Assembly: GCA_959347315.1 (NCBI GenBank)
Contig: OY365809.1
Span: forward strand, 2,397,953-2,461,952
From: Bimastos eiseni
Lineage: Eukaryota; Annelida; Clitellata; Crassiclitellata; Lumbricidae
Direction of reading: 5' to 3'
DNA length: 64,000 nucleotides
In this document: positions 38,301 to 44,152 of the stretch, piece by piece
Layout: each line of letters starts with the position of its first letter
Position numbering within the stretch: the first letter of the stretch is position 1
Translations under genes and position numbers: made by a program
Notes under the pieces: model-generated
Told to the model about the DNA's origin: nothing
The model's database searches: none
What the model saw: only the letters and a program-made list of their open reading frames with translations

Positions 38301-40284
38301 CCACCAACCTACACGGATTCGCCTTTCGCAGTGCACAGCTCACCGTTCGACCCAGTAAGGTCTCACCCCAACTCAGTGAGGAGCTGTATACAATTGCATA
38401 GAGAGATCGCCTTAGACACCTTTCAAATGGTGTCGATTAGTGCTATATAAAGACATGAGCAGCAGAGTGCAATATGCCAAGCAAATTTGTTTCGACGGCA
38501 ACGGCCTCTGTTGTTATAAGCGGTCGTTAAACCCTGGATCCACCAGTGCAATATCGTTAGAACTTATATCAGATGGTCATGGGTTCGAGTCCAGTATTGG
38601 GCGCCACTTAAACCCCCTCTGGTTGTACTCTGCCAGCGCCAGTCCCAAGCCTGGATACAGGAGGAGGACGACGCTGATGGTCTTTGTTACCACAAAGTGT
38701 TGTTACACTGTAACTTCCACCTTAAGTGCAAAATCGTCAAAAAACGTTGAAAAAACAGACTAATCAATAATCACTTAACCAACCTACCAACAAACCATTC
38801 AATCATCCAATCAATAAATCAATCCATAGTAGATCAAAGCCTTCGATCGATGGCCACGATATAATTTGTGGCTCTTAATGAACGCCTAGTGTTAGTTATT
38901 ATGTGCAATAACGCCGCCGTTATTATTATTAACTATAGTTGACCATTCAATTCCTTGCCCTTTTTAGCAATTCCAACCCTATAATGACCAGCGATTCAAA
39001 TAAAATAACAAATATAAATATACAGTGTCTGCGAGCAGTGACTTAATGGAATGGAATAGCGATGAGATCACGCCTCGCAAAAGCATACGGCAGAGCAATT
39101 AACAGGACACTTGGCAAAATTATGGAATGCAGTTAACAACAAAACTCCGATTGCTAGGACCATTGTGTTGCTAGTGGCCTTGTACGCAGCGGAAAGTAGG
39201 ACGTTAAGAAAAGATGAAACACCAAAAATAGATGCCTTAGAAATTAAGTATTTTAGACTTGGAAAGACATGAAAACAAATGAATACGTGTTGGACGCTGC
39301 AGGTGCGGAAAGCAAAAGTTCTTAGGTGCTGTAAAAGAATCGAAAATGAAGTATTTTGGACATGTTATGAGGCAAGAAGAGGTAGGCATAGAGAAAGAGA
39401 TAATACAAGGATCAATAGAGGTCGCTAGAGGAAGGGGAACACCAAGAATAAACCAGCGGGATAATATCAGAAAATGGACAGAACTTTTAACAACACAGAT
39501 GATGAAGGCTACAGAGAACAGACAGAACTGGAGAGGGAGTGTGCAAGTTTTCTGAAATATGAGATTTTTTTGAACAGGAGTCTCTCGAAATGTTAGAATA
39601 TTCTTAAAGATAAGAATTTTCTGAAAACGAGAAATTTCTAAAATACGAGAATTTTCCAAAGTAGGATTATTTTAAAAACATGATAATTTGCTGAGCATTG
39701 CTTTCTGGATATAGACCATAAAACAGTCGTTTGTTTCTTTCGCAGGTCTGACCATCGACCTCTTAGAAGCGGACATGACGTCACCGTCCTTCTCTCCCCT
39801 CTTCCCTATCGTCGTAACCATCGTCGTCGTCATCGTCGTCGTCATAACCTGCGTCACAATGACCCTCTACCTGATGCGCCTGAAGCGGTCATCGTCAACC
39901 CTTCAGGCGGGGCGGGGCTTCAAGACGGCCCCGTTCCGGGCGCAGAAGGCCTTGGCGAGCTTCGGTGGATCCGCCGGGGCCGAGAAGGGCGGCGGTGGCT
40001 GCCTCGACCGCAACCGGTATACGTTCCTGGGGCCCCACGCCACCCCTACCCTCGACGACACTACGACGAGTCCAGCTCAGACACCTGACCCTGGCGAGGG
40101 AAGCCACCAGCACCAGGAGCAGGAGCATATCGTTAGGGTCATCTTCAAGACCTGTCACCGGTCGGGGGGCGACTCCTCAGCCCTCGCCCCGTTCGCAGGA
40201 GGGGCAACCGCCGCACGACCCTCCGCGCCTTTGTCTTCCCGCCACGATCACAAACACGTCACGTGCCAGTTCGGTGACTACTGA
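14256..40284 (+). CDS. FGFRL1: Fibroblast growth factor receptor-like 1 (whole gene, seven coding exons)
   Basis: Coding exons: 14256-14343, 21669-21944, 35603-35662, 36093-36383, 37260-37378, 38117-38354, 39746-40284. Junction phases are 1,1,1,1,0,1, and every join preserves the frame. The product has about 536 residues: signal peptide, Ig1, short acidic Thr/Ser linker, Ig2, Ig3, one membrane span and a kinase-free tail; human FGFRL1 has 504. FGFRL1 is a decoy-like or adhesion receptor that binds FGFs and heparan sulphate at the cell surface. Diagnostic phrases include SGWxRFR-type Ig1 (here MGWERFR), PVGSTVRLRC and EDSGKYMC in Ig2, and IQWLKRV then GFAFRSAQLTV in Ig3. Full-length FGFRs would have a tyrosine kinase here; none is present. 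Introns of 7.3 and 13.7 kb flank Ig1. Upstream non-coding exons and the promoter were not identified. Confidence 0.95.
14490..14725. repeat. CTGT/TCTC pyrimidine-rich microsatellite
   Basis: Imperfect TCTGTCTC-type repeats in FGFRL1 intron 1, immediately left of an inverted-repeat element. Overlapping Leu/Ser/Cys-rich frames are not genes. Confidence 0.85.
14727..15511. mobile_element. Non-autonomous DNA transposon with long terminal inverted repeats
   Basis: The left end reads GGTGACACAAAAGTTCGTTCACCGTTTTCAAA. The right end on the opposite strand reads CATGGCACAAAAGTTCGTTCACCGTTTTCAAAC. The inverted repeats are thus about 30 bases with few differences, and TA-rich sequence lies on both sides. 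The 785-base element has no transposase that I can recognise; a 60-codon minus-strand frame (15086-15268) has no clear motif. End structure and TA flanks suggest mobilisation by a mariner-like enzyme. It sits between two CT-rich microsatellites in FGFRL1 intron 1. Confidence 0.85.
15512..15715. repeat. (TCTG)n/(TC)n microsatellite
   Basis: CTCTGTCT repeats ending in a pure TC run at 15665-15690. Directly abuts the right end of the inverted-repeat element. Confidence 0.9.
15868..16125. repeat. Split (CTGT)n microsatellite
   Basis: CTGT runs at 15872-15898 and 16028-16120, separated by about 130 bases of ordinary sequence. Confidence 0.8.
16430..16830 (-). pseudogene. CR1-like LINE 3' fragments
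   Basis: Begins with a terminus (ATTTCTAAAGGGCCTCTCAATATGTCTACTCGGAGGGGC) of the same type as at 8820 and 42280. Then, at 16640-16770, comes GAGGCTAGGCAG...GATTGGAAGCCAGTGCAA, which matches the block GGAATGGGAAGCCAGTGCAA of the better preserved copy at 42290-42600, where the minus strand encodes the LHWLP-type end of reverse transcriptase ORFs. No open frame remains. Confidence 0.6.
16815..17085. repeat. About 46-bp degenerate tandem repeat
   Basis: At least four units of the form CTGAATAGGGGCCTGGAATTTCTCTGCATAGTGCCACGAAATTT follow from 16895, with more decayed units on the left. Units differ by 10-20%. No inverted ends or coding function visible. Confidence 0.85.
17090..18945. other. FGFRL1 intron 1 sequence, unassigned
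   Basis: No exon seen. 17535-17645 contains a cluster of CCACGCGTGTA/ACACGCGTGG words, listed in the findings. 17880-18080 has LINE-like words (TTGTTCCATACATTTATCACTC) but nothing decisive. Confidence 0.4.
18950..18992. repeat. Degenerate telomere-like CCCTAA stretch
   Basis: ACTAACCCTAACTGTAACC, then GACCCTCACCCTGACCCTAACC: about six imperfect CCCTAA/CCCTGA hexamers in 43 bases. Could be a tiny interstitial telomeric relic or chance. Confidence 0.5.
19520..19900. repeat. About 20-bp degenerate satellite (AAGTATTTCGTT)
   Basis: At least 18 occurrences of GTATTTCG or close variants, spaced about 15-25 bases, with the core [TA]AAGTATTTCG[TG]TT. Spacing and sequence are both variable, so this is an old tandem array. 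No coding content. Confidence 0.85.
20035..20400. other. Pyrimidine-rich intron sequence
   Basis: TCTCTGTC-type simple sequence at 20050-20110, followed by T/C-rich single-copy-looking DNA. No gene supported. Confidence 0.4.
20812..20900 (-). repeat. tRNA-like element (SINE head or tRNA pseudogene)
   Basis: On the minus strand an A-box-like TAGAGTAATGG and a B-box-like AGTTCGATTCC stand about 35 bases apart, the spacing of an internal Pol III promoter. It shares the [TC]A[GC]AGTAATGGA start with the element at 53225-53310. No convincing cloverleaf, so a retroposed relic is more likely than a working tRNA. Confidence 0.6.
21000..21115. repeat. TATTG/CATTG pentanucleotide-rich stretch
   Basis: Repeated TTGTATTGCAT/GTATTG words at 21017-21110. 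Low complexity. Confidence 0.6.
21669..21944 (+). CDS. FGFRL1: FGFRL1 exon, Ig domain 1
   Basis: Acceptor TTACCACAG at 21668; donor ATCT|GTAAGT after 21944; phase 1 at both ends (276 bases). Encodes PPKLRAKY at the start, the first Ig cysteine in MRLVCP, a core tryptophan in VEWRKN, the FGFRL1-typical MGWERFR, and the second cysteine in DAGVYLCRVTNGFGS. The family's usual first Ig domain has the same order (PPK, RLQC, W, SGWSRFR, DAGVYxCKATNGFGS). An N-glycosylation sequon, NAS, follows the tryptophan strand. Confidence 0.96.
22005..23400. repeat. Cluster of motif A, B and C interspersed repeats
   Basis: In order: C (22010-22030), A plus (22040-22125), A minus (22330-22412), B (22453-22512), A minus (22645-22735), B (22980-23035), B fragment (23155-23200), B (23215-23300) and B (23318-23375). 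Motif A is a 75-80 bp block linking GTTTAACGACACTGTG, ATCATTAGCGTCGCCCTCC and TCCAGGCTTGGGACTGGCA. Motif B links GCCAAGCAAATTTC, CGACGGCAACGGCC and GTCGTTAAACCCTGGATCC. Motif C is TTAGACACCTTTNAAATGTTG. This is the densest cluster in the window, in FGFRL1 intron 2. Confidence 0.8.
23620..24380. other. FGFRL1 intron 2 sequence, unassigned
   Basis: AT-rich DNA. GACATTAATAAAACTCA occurs twice (24008 and 24206) in similar surroundings, suggesting an old duplication. The phrase GGTAGAGGTGCTTGCACGGGGCACCAGAAG (24330) matches 16594-16630, so a LINE scrap may be present. Confidence 0.4.
24388..24470 (+). repeat. Motif A interspersed repeat
   Basis: AGTTTAACGACACGGTGTGATAACA, AAGATCATTGGCGTCCTCC and TTTATCCAGGCTTGGGACTGGCA in order; one of the better preserved plus-orientation copies. 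Confidence 0.85.
24568..24650. repeat. (TA)n microsatellite
   Basis: TATATA runs interrupted by AATAAATATAAATAA. Confidence 0.9.
24655..26140. other. FGFRL1 intron 2 sequence, unassigned
   Basis: No exon recognised. The 108-codon frame at 25324-25650 has no domain; its spliceable context is not evident. I see nothing else to support. Confidence 0.35.
26085..26400. repeat. Purine-rich CAGA/GA microsatellite
   Basis: CAGACAGA words pass into GAGAGACAGA and a pure GA run (26350-26380). Overlapping frames rich in Arg/Glu or Leu/Ser are repeat translations. Confidence 0.9.
26860..27265. repeat. Degenerate GAAGTACTTGCTCAAGGTCCCC tandem repeat
   Basis: The phrase GTACTTGCTCAAG (or close) recurs at about 26990, 27046, 27114, 27175 and 27237, each followed by CCCCCTACAC-AGTGGGGAGGAGGT. 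Period roughly 60 bases, strongly diverged units. Confidence 0.8.
27262..27520. repeat. 27-28 bp tandem repeat (CCATTGGTGAAATTTGGTCC)
   Basis: Eight or so units of AACCATTGGTGA[AT]ATTTGGTCC[GC]CT, with the best preserved copies at 27262-27385 and decaying rightwards (CCACGTTTAAATTTTGTTCCCTCG). It abuts the 60-bp degenerate array on its left. Confidence 0.88.
28075..28145 (-). repeat. Motif A interspersed repeat (partial)
   Basis: TGCCAGTCC, GGATGAAGAAGGAGGGTGACGCT in the reverse orientation of motif A; the far end is missing. Confidence 0.7.
28395..28490 (+). repeat. Motif A interspersed repeat
   Basis: A near-consensus copy: GCAGTTTAACGACACTGTGTG, AACAAAGATCATTAGCGTCG, CCCTCC and GGGACTGGCACTGCC. 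Confidence 0.88.
28520..28790. repeat. Interspersed repeat R3, uninterrupted copy
   Basis: Homologous to the two flanks of the mariner-type insertion at 9418-10421. Shows the pre-insertion order, running TTTCATTTAACAG then TATAACATTCAGGAATCA without a gap. Confidence 0.6.
29550..30620. repeat. Cluster of motif A copies (minus) with motif B and C fragments
   Basis: Motif C-like GATTTAAAGGTGTCTAAATG near 29560 (inverted), B fragment 29718-29770, then four successive motif A copies in minus orientation at 30140-30218, 30298-30372, 30425-30498 and 30545-30618. Each runs CCAGTCCCAAG, GGAGGACGACGCTAATG, ACAGTGTCGTTAAACT. The near-regular spacing (about 125-155 bases) of four same-orientation copies suggests local tandem multiplication. 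Confidence 0.82.
30990..31374. other. FGFRL1 intron 2 sequence, unassigned
   Basis: No exon or repeat recognised apart from a LINE-terminus-like GAGAGGCGCTGAATAAATGCTTGATT at 30966. Confidence 0.35.
31468..31560. repeat. ATA/ATG/ATT trinucleotide-rich microsatellite
   Basis: GATGATAATGATAGTGATTATGATG followed by ATAATAATAATAAT; low-complexity DNA. Confidence 0.8.
31764..31799. repeat. Perfect 36-bp palindrome
   Basis: Fully self-complementary with no spacer: arms TCCATTTTCAGCTTTAAG on either side of the centre. After a 3-base mismatch on each side the symmetry continues (GATCTCG left, CGAGATC right). It may form a cruciform. It lies next to a partial motif A (GTGCCAGTCCAAATTCCATG), so it may be the fold of two inverted copies. 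Confidence 0.95.
31935..32815 (+). pseudogene. Non-LTR retrotransposon reverse transcriptase, 3' half, frameshifted
   Basis: Begins LTEQVMRKALLGYNKGFRIG and continues TINNLRYADDIVLLATSP in one frame (YADD catalytic box about 32017). After a frame change near 32080, the frame beginning at 31990 carries NIAKTKVMTNNN, VDSFTFLGNRVTNDG, VKSRLALGRSVMFKL and KIKLRLMKALAWLGATYGCEAWT. Another frame change near 32510 gives SKLLGHIKSRKLRYFGRIVR, GSRSRGRPRICWFDNV and DRKHWTSL. This is the thumb and C-terminal order of endonuclease-type LINEs. Related to 6120-6420 and 39050-39560. No intact ORF. Confidence 0.92.
32830..33530. other. AT-rich intron sequence, unassigned
   Basis: About 75% AT, without open frames, repeats or splice-bordered coding DNA that I can recognise. 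It may be the decayed 3' part of the minus-strand LINE that follows. Confidence 0.4.
33535..34095 (-). pseudogene. LINE with RNase H domain (I/jockey-like), 3' end
   Basis: Minus-strand fragments: ICLIWIPSHVNILGNEKADA (33960-34030), the C-terminal motif of LINE RNase H domains with its His and catalytic Asp; then EWQREYDNDSKGQHYKY; then after a frameshift near 33830 LSRLRLGKVNLNERRLLMKK and CSLCNVRENINQLLLDC, the zinc-knuckle-like H-x-C/C-x-x-C tail typical of this group. Frameshift and loss of the upstream reverse transcriptase mean it is dead. Shares the WI-SH-G motif with the remnant at 12680-13400. Confidence 0.9.
34100..34990. other. Intron sequence, unassigned
   Basis: A 120-codon Lys/Arg/Glu-rich minus-strand frame (34321-34683) has no domain and no splice support. 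A motif-C-like TTTTCAAAGGTGTCAAAATGCTCG lies at 34207. Nothing else recognised. Confidence 0.35.
34995..35065. repeat. (ATG)n microsatellite
   Basis: Imperfect GATGATGATG/GGTGATGATGG units, 70 bases. Confidence 0.9.
35603..35662 (+). CDS. FGFRL1: FGFRL1 exon, Ig1-Ig2 linker
   Basis: A 60-base exon between acceptor GTGTTTACAG (35602) and donor GACG|GTAGGC, phase 1 on both sides. Encodes about 20 residues rich in Thr, Ser, Pro and acidic residues (SQSNTTLPPSS, ELDETTPPD), with an N-glycosylation sequon NTT. It sits where FGFRs carry the acid box between Ig1 and Ig2. Because it is symmetric (phase 1-1, 60 bases) it could be skipped without a frame change. Confidence 0.82.
36093..36383 (+). CDS. 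FGFRL1: FGFRL1 exon, Ig domain 2
   Basis: Acceptor CGACTTACAG (36092), donor GTCATAG|GTATGT, phase 1-1, 291 bases. Shows PVGSTVRLRCRAEG, the tryptophan in PQVSWYKDGR, and the second cysteine in EEDSGKYMCWVQNRAGS followed by INFTYTLEVI. These match the ligand- and heparin-binding second Ig domain of FGFR/FGFRL1 proteins. NFT is a sequon. The best-conserved exon in the gene. Confidence 0.97.
36430..36950. repeat. AAAGGTAA-type degenerate short tandem repeat
   Basis: Repeated GGTAA/AAAGGT words (GGTAACAAAGGTTGCGGTATC, for example) of 6-12 bases fill most of this intron on both sides of the SINE-like insert at 36485-36660. Highly diverged. Confidence 0.75.
36485..36660 (-). repeat. SINE-like interspersed repeat R4, copy 1
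   Basis: Shares about 150 bases with 60303-60475: CACTGTGTAGGGACCTTGAG, then ATTGCTCTGCAG, ACAACTGCA, GTCG, GGCACTTCT, AGCAAAAGATGTTG and a trailing GGGCG-TAT-AAATTT. Both copies begin with a CGTCCGAGGC-like end and run into an A/T-rich right end. The element's own strand is uncertain. Confidence 0.75.
37260..37378 (+). CDS. FGFRL1: FGFRL1 exon, Ig domain 3 first half
   Basis: Acceptor GTTTTATTAG (37259), donor ATTCAG|GTAAGC, phase 1 in and 0 out (119 bases). Encodes DTPEFVAPYLENVTALVG, the first Ig cysteine in VSFQCHMKS, and ends PHIQ just before the core tryptophan. The phase 0 intron splitting Ig3 at IQ|WLK is a conserved FGFR-family position. One sequon (NVT). Confidence 0.95.
37800..37975 (-). 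repeat. tRNA-derived SINE
   Basis: On the minus strand 37975 to about 37905 reads like a tRNA 5' region: A box TGGCGCAGCGG, an anticodon-arm-like CTCTGTACCTTGCC and a perfect B box GGTTCGAACC with the spacing of a Pol III promoter. A 100-base tRNA-unrelated body follows (GAAGGCAACGGGAAACCGCC, CAGGTGGCATAAAGCC) with an internal repeat TTTATGCCACC twice, ending near a CATCGTCATCAT-like tail. Good structure for a SINE in FGFRL1 intron 5; family not identified. Confidence 0.82.
38117..38354 (+). CDS. FGFRL1: FGFRL1 exon, Ig domain 3 second half
   Basis: Acceptor TCCCTTCCAG (38116), donor CCCA|GTAAGG, phase 0 in and 1 out, 238 bases. Starts with the core tryptophan in WLKRVDY, has the sequon NTT, the stretch GQKFIALQRGVV, and the second cysteine in DSGLYICAATNLHGFAFRSA. 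This is the FGFRL1 pattern (WLKRVEY, GQKFVVL, DAGMYICLGAN-GYSFRSA); only a single form of this exon is seen, as expected for FGFRL1 rather than the alternatively spliced IIIb/IIIc FGFRs. Confidence 0.96.
38405..38715. repeat. Adjacent motif C, B and A copies
   Basis: C at 38408-38435 (TTAGACACCTTTCAAATGGTG), B at 38470-38550 (GCCAAGCAAATTTG, CGACGGCAACGGCC, GTCGTTAAACCCTGGATCC) and A minus at 38630-38712. The C-B-A order recurs near 46230-46490 and 50396-52622 in part, arguing for a composite unit. Confidence 0.82.
39050..39560 (+). pseudogene. LINE reverse transcriptase C-terminal fragment
   Basis: Broken frames with the same order as 32250-32800: TAERSTLRKDETPKI-like tail of the thumb (about 39187), then the frame at 39346 with KMKYFGHVMRQEE, GSIEVARGRGTPRINQRDNI, KWTELL and NRQNWRGSVQVF. 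Same LINE group as 6120 and 31935. Short and frameshifted; in FGFRL1 intron 6. Confidence 0.85.
39746..40284 (+). CDS. FGFRL1: FGFRL1 last coding exon: membrane span and cytoplasmic tail
   Basis: Acceptor TTTCTTTCGCAG (39745), phase 1; stop TGA 40282-40284. After a short juxtamembrane part (SLTIDLLEADMTSPSFSPLF) comes a Val/Ile-rich span of about 23 residues (39808-39876), then basic LMRLKRSS and a tail of about 134 residues. No kinase. The tail is Gly/Ala/Pro/Thr-rich with two His-containing patches (SHQHQEQEH and RHDHKHVTC), which may correspond to the His-rich end of vertebrate FGFRL1, though far shorter. Local GC content is much higher (about 60%) than the surrounding DNA. Protein ends CQFGDY. 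Confidence 0.92.
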
Positions 40285-40299
40285 CGATGAAGTTGGTGT

Positions 40300-40515
40300 T
40301 TCTGTTGATAACGTCATCGTTCTCTGATGTCGCGGTTTATGACGTCATCGTCGTTTCCGGTGACCTCGTTAGTTTCTTACGTCGCCGCATGCGACGCCGA
40401 CTTCTAGCGTTTATGTCATTGTCTGTGACATCACCGTCGGTGACGTCTTTTGCGCCATTGTCCGTGACGTCATTCTATATGACGTCATCGTCGATCGAAA
40501 GCCTGACGGCTCGGT
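40300..40515. promoter_or_regulatory. Cluster of CRE-like TGACGTCA palindromes in the FGFRL1 3' flank
   Basis: Three exact TGACGTCA octamers (40340-40347, 40465-40472, 40480-40487) plus near matches (AACGTCAT 40310, TGACGTC 40441, TGTGACATCA 40427, ATGTCATTG 40413) in about 200 bases right after the stop codon. TGACGTCA is the CREB/ATF consensus. They may equally be the remains of a degenerate short tandem repeat with a GTGACGTC core, so function is unproven. Confidence 0.45.
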
Positions 40516-40649
40516 GATTCAAGCGAATAGTGGAGTGTTTGCGCCTGTGCGTCCTGGTGCTAGTCTCTATCGGTCTCTGTTCTACTGAACGTATCGGTGA
40601 GTGTTCTCCAGGAGCAGGGAAGGCTGGGAAGTGCGTATGACTATAGCAG

Positions 40650-40735
40650 TTTCAGTTTAACGACACTGCGTAATAACACTGAATATTAGTGTCGCCCTCC
40701 TATTTTTCCAGGCTCGGGACTGGCACATTTAGAGT
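40650..40735 (+). repeat. Motif A interspersed repeat
   Basis: CAGTTTAACGACACTGCGTAATAACA, TTAGTGTCGCCCTCCTA, TTTCCAGGCTCGGGACTGGCACA in order. Confidence 0.85.
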
Positions 40736-41290
40736 GCGAAAATTGGCGCAAAATGAATAATCTTGTGTCAATGCAATTAGGACGGCAATGTCTATGAGGT
40801 CTTTCGATAAGGACTGAGGTTCATGGACGACGACATCTACCGAACTACAGGTTACCTCTTTTCTAAATTAACTAATTAATCAAGTTACTTGAGCCCCGAA
40901 GCGTCTATTGGCGCCCGTTTAACCCATTGTGAACCTCTCTGAGGTAAAAACCCCAAATCAAATCAGCTTGGATATAATGTTCCCTTTTGCCGGGGTTTGG
41001 TCGTGAATGATAGTGCTCATTGAGTGCTGTATCAATCTTCCCGAAGCACTTAAGTTAATCATTGATTGTACTGTTGCATCTTCCATTCAATGTAATAATT
41101 ATCGTGTTATTGATTATTCCTTTTTTATTTCGTAATAAACTTACAAGATCCAGCATGGATCGGTAAGATGTAGGTAACATGGAAACAATTTTAAAATAGA
41201 TAAATAGGGAAATTAGAGGGTACTAACCAGCATCTTCATTGTTTTCAAAAGACTCTATACTGAAGCCTACATTGATGATTTTATTTTCAA

Positions 41291-41369
41291 ATGAAGATAT
41301 TTGAACATTTCTTATTCATATTTGCATTTTCTTTTCTTTATATATCCGACGGCTCTCATTCTTTTACCA
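41291..41369 (+). CDS. Candidate first exon (signal peptide) of the lectin gene
   Basis: ATG at 41291 opens 26 codons with the profile of a signal peptide: a Lys at position 2, a hydrophobic core ([12 protein letters not shown]) and a small/polar end (SDGSHSFT). It is followed by a potential donor ACCA|GTGATC in phase 1. The first recognised CTLD exon (47016) needs exactly a phase 1 partner; joining gives SHSFT-T-CSLADGW, a natural start for a secreted CTLD. The donor is poor (GTGATC), the intron would be 5.6 kb, and nothing else links the two, so this is a tentative call made by phase and composition only. Confidence 0.4.
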
Positions 41370-44121
41370 GTGATCCACGTTATGATGACGCGTTTTACGT
41401 CACTCGCCGTCATAGAAATTGACTTTCATTTGATACATCATTGTATGTAATTTATGTATATAGGTAAGTGTGTGTGTATATATAGGTCAGTGTATGCATA
41501 TAGGTCGCTGTTCATATTCCATACATCCAATCAGAATTTGCTTTCGTCCGATCTTTAACAGATCGCTACCGTGAATGACAACACTCCCTCGGCTGTTCTA
41601 TCGTATTCTCGAAATGGTTTAAGTCATTGACTTAGCGGCCGAGACATTTTATTGAAATCGCACATAGAAGATTGCTATGGACGGTTTACATTAATACGTT
41701 CAGAGACGCGATGTAAATTTTAATGAACGTCATTGTAAAAAGGATTGCTAAAGACGATTAACACTAAAGATGTAACTGAGTTCATGCCATAGAACGGGTA
41801 AAGATTTGTCTTCTGTGCTGTTAAAAAGACGTTTCCAGTATTAAAAACTTGCAAGAGCATCGAGTTGTGTTTGAACCATTTTTATTTGTCTGCCGACTCA
41901 GTATTTCACACATTCGTTTCTTCCATCATTCCGTCCATCCTTCCTTTCTTCATAAATTTCTTCTTTCCTTCATTATTTCCTTCATTGCTTACTTTATCAT
42001 TACTTCAATCTTGTCTTTATTCTTTCATTTCGTCCTTTGCTCTTTCATGTGTTCCTTTGAATCAATTCTTTGATTCCTTCCTTCGTTCCTTCTTTTCTTT
42101 CGGAATGCATTCCTTCCTTCCTTCGCTTTTCTTTTCAATAGTTCAGAGTGCTAATCGTGAGTTACTCAGTCAGTCAGTAGAAAGCTCACAATCTTAATGC
42201 GGCATCTGCCTGCTGATTGGCTACTCGGCAGGATCATTGGTCAATCAATCACTCAATCAATGAAGCTTGATATAGAGCCTCTTCAAAAAATCTACTCAGA
42301 GGCTCTCCCAGTCCAACCACGGTCAAAGTGGACAGTTTTAAGAGTAGAGTAGAAAGAAGATGAGGAGATCCTAATTAAAAGCCGGAGGTTCAGAGGAAGC
42401 CCATTCCAAATAGTATGGCCCACAGCAGAAAAGGCACGATGCTGCAGAATAGCAGCGCATGAGAATGGAAAGCTGAGAGCACTGGCAACAGTCGGGCAGC
42501 ATATCTCCTGAAGGTAAGCAGGTGCAGCCCCAACGAGACAGCGCCATACCAATGCGCTGCGGAATGGGAAGCCAGTGCAACATATCACGCTTATAGGTAG
42601 AAATATGACCTGCCCTAGAAATGCCTCCTATCCGGCGTGCCGCCGACCTGTGGACCCACTCCAGTTGCCCGATCCTGCCTCTTGAAATGCCCTCATTATA
42701 TAGTTCTATAGTGGACTAGTGGAGCAGTAGTCAAGACGACTAGACTAAATTATAGGGACGAAAGCATGAATAATAGTTGTTGAAGCACAAGTATCAAAGT
42801 ATTGGTGTAAAACTATAACTAGGGCTGTAAATTATTCGCAGTCGAAAATTGAAAAACTAGCGACCAATTCGCGGCCAAAAGCACAGAATTCGCTGCATAT
42901 TCGCGGTCAAATGTGTAACACAATGACTAAGTCAATAACTGAGTATAATGAACGACCATTGATGCCACTAATAGCTGGTGTTATATAGTGACTTGCCATC
43001 AATGTGATGATTTTTGTTTCAATTTCCCACATATCAAACTTGCCAGGGATGGCGATTCGAGCGAGCCCGTACTCAACGCGTTCCAAGACGAATGTGACAC
43101 TGAATTGCTAGTGCATCGGACTCTGTCTGTTCCTATGCCACAGTAAGCAACTCTTCCCATGAAAACTCATTCGTCCATTCCCCCGAGGCGCAGGCAGCGA
43201 CACGACATATCGAGCAGTCACTGACTTTTTAACGACCTCGTCCCTCAATGGGAGACCTTTCTTTCCCTTAGTACTGTCTCCCCATCCCTCCGGCAACTCA
43301 ACCCCCTTCCCTTCGCACCATCCGCAGAGGCCCAGCTGACCATTAACGGCTCCTGCTACTCGTACATCAATCTCGGTTGTTTAGACAGTGACAGCATGCG
43401 GTCATCATTGAACGAGTACGAGTTACTTGTCTACATGCAAACGATATCTAAATCATTATAATTATGTTGAACAGAAAGTTAGATGTGTTTCTGCCATGGC
43501 TCGGTCTCGATTCTTTGCTTTAATTGGTCCCTCTCTCAAATCTTCAAAGGCTCAAAGGGGTCTTGCCCCGAAACATATGTTTGACTTCGGTCTCAGCGAT
43601 GATCCTCCCAACTGTCCAATTCGTTCGATTTGAGTTAGAACTATAACAGCTATGGCTCAGTCTCGATCTTTTGCCTCAATTGGTCCCTCTCTGTGGAATG
43701 CGCTTTCTCCATCTGCTCACTCCATTATTCCATGTGGCAAACTCTTATCCTCCTTCGCTTTTTCTCAAACCGTTTTTCCTTTCGCTGGGAGTTGAGCACT
43801 GGTAGCGTTTTTGAACGATTTACGTTACTGGAGGCGCTCTACAAATGCTTCAATAAATGATGTAAAATATTTCACAGGCCTGCTGTAATACATAGCTTCT
43901 GTGCGTAATGCATATAAAATGTTAGTATTCGAACCTCTAATTGGTGCTTTTGAAATTATTACTATCATCGTCGTCGTCGTCATCATCATCGTTATCATCA
44001 TCATTTTCATGATTATCGTCGTATTTGACTATTTCCTGATACGCTGATATGCGTATATAAATACACATGCATTTTAAATATGTAACAAATGGCATTATAT
44101 GTGTATACGCAAATGACATAC

Positions 44122-44152
<31 letters not shown>

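Noticed and set aside
40287..40517. 76-codon frame after the FGFRL1 stop
   Set aside because: Starts three bases after the FGFRL1 stop, Ser/Val-rich and made of the TGACGTCA-like repeated words; no sign of a protein.
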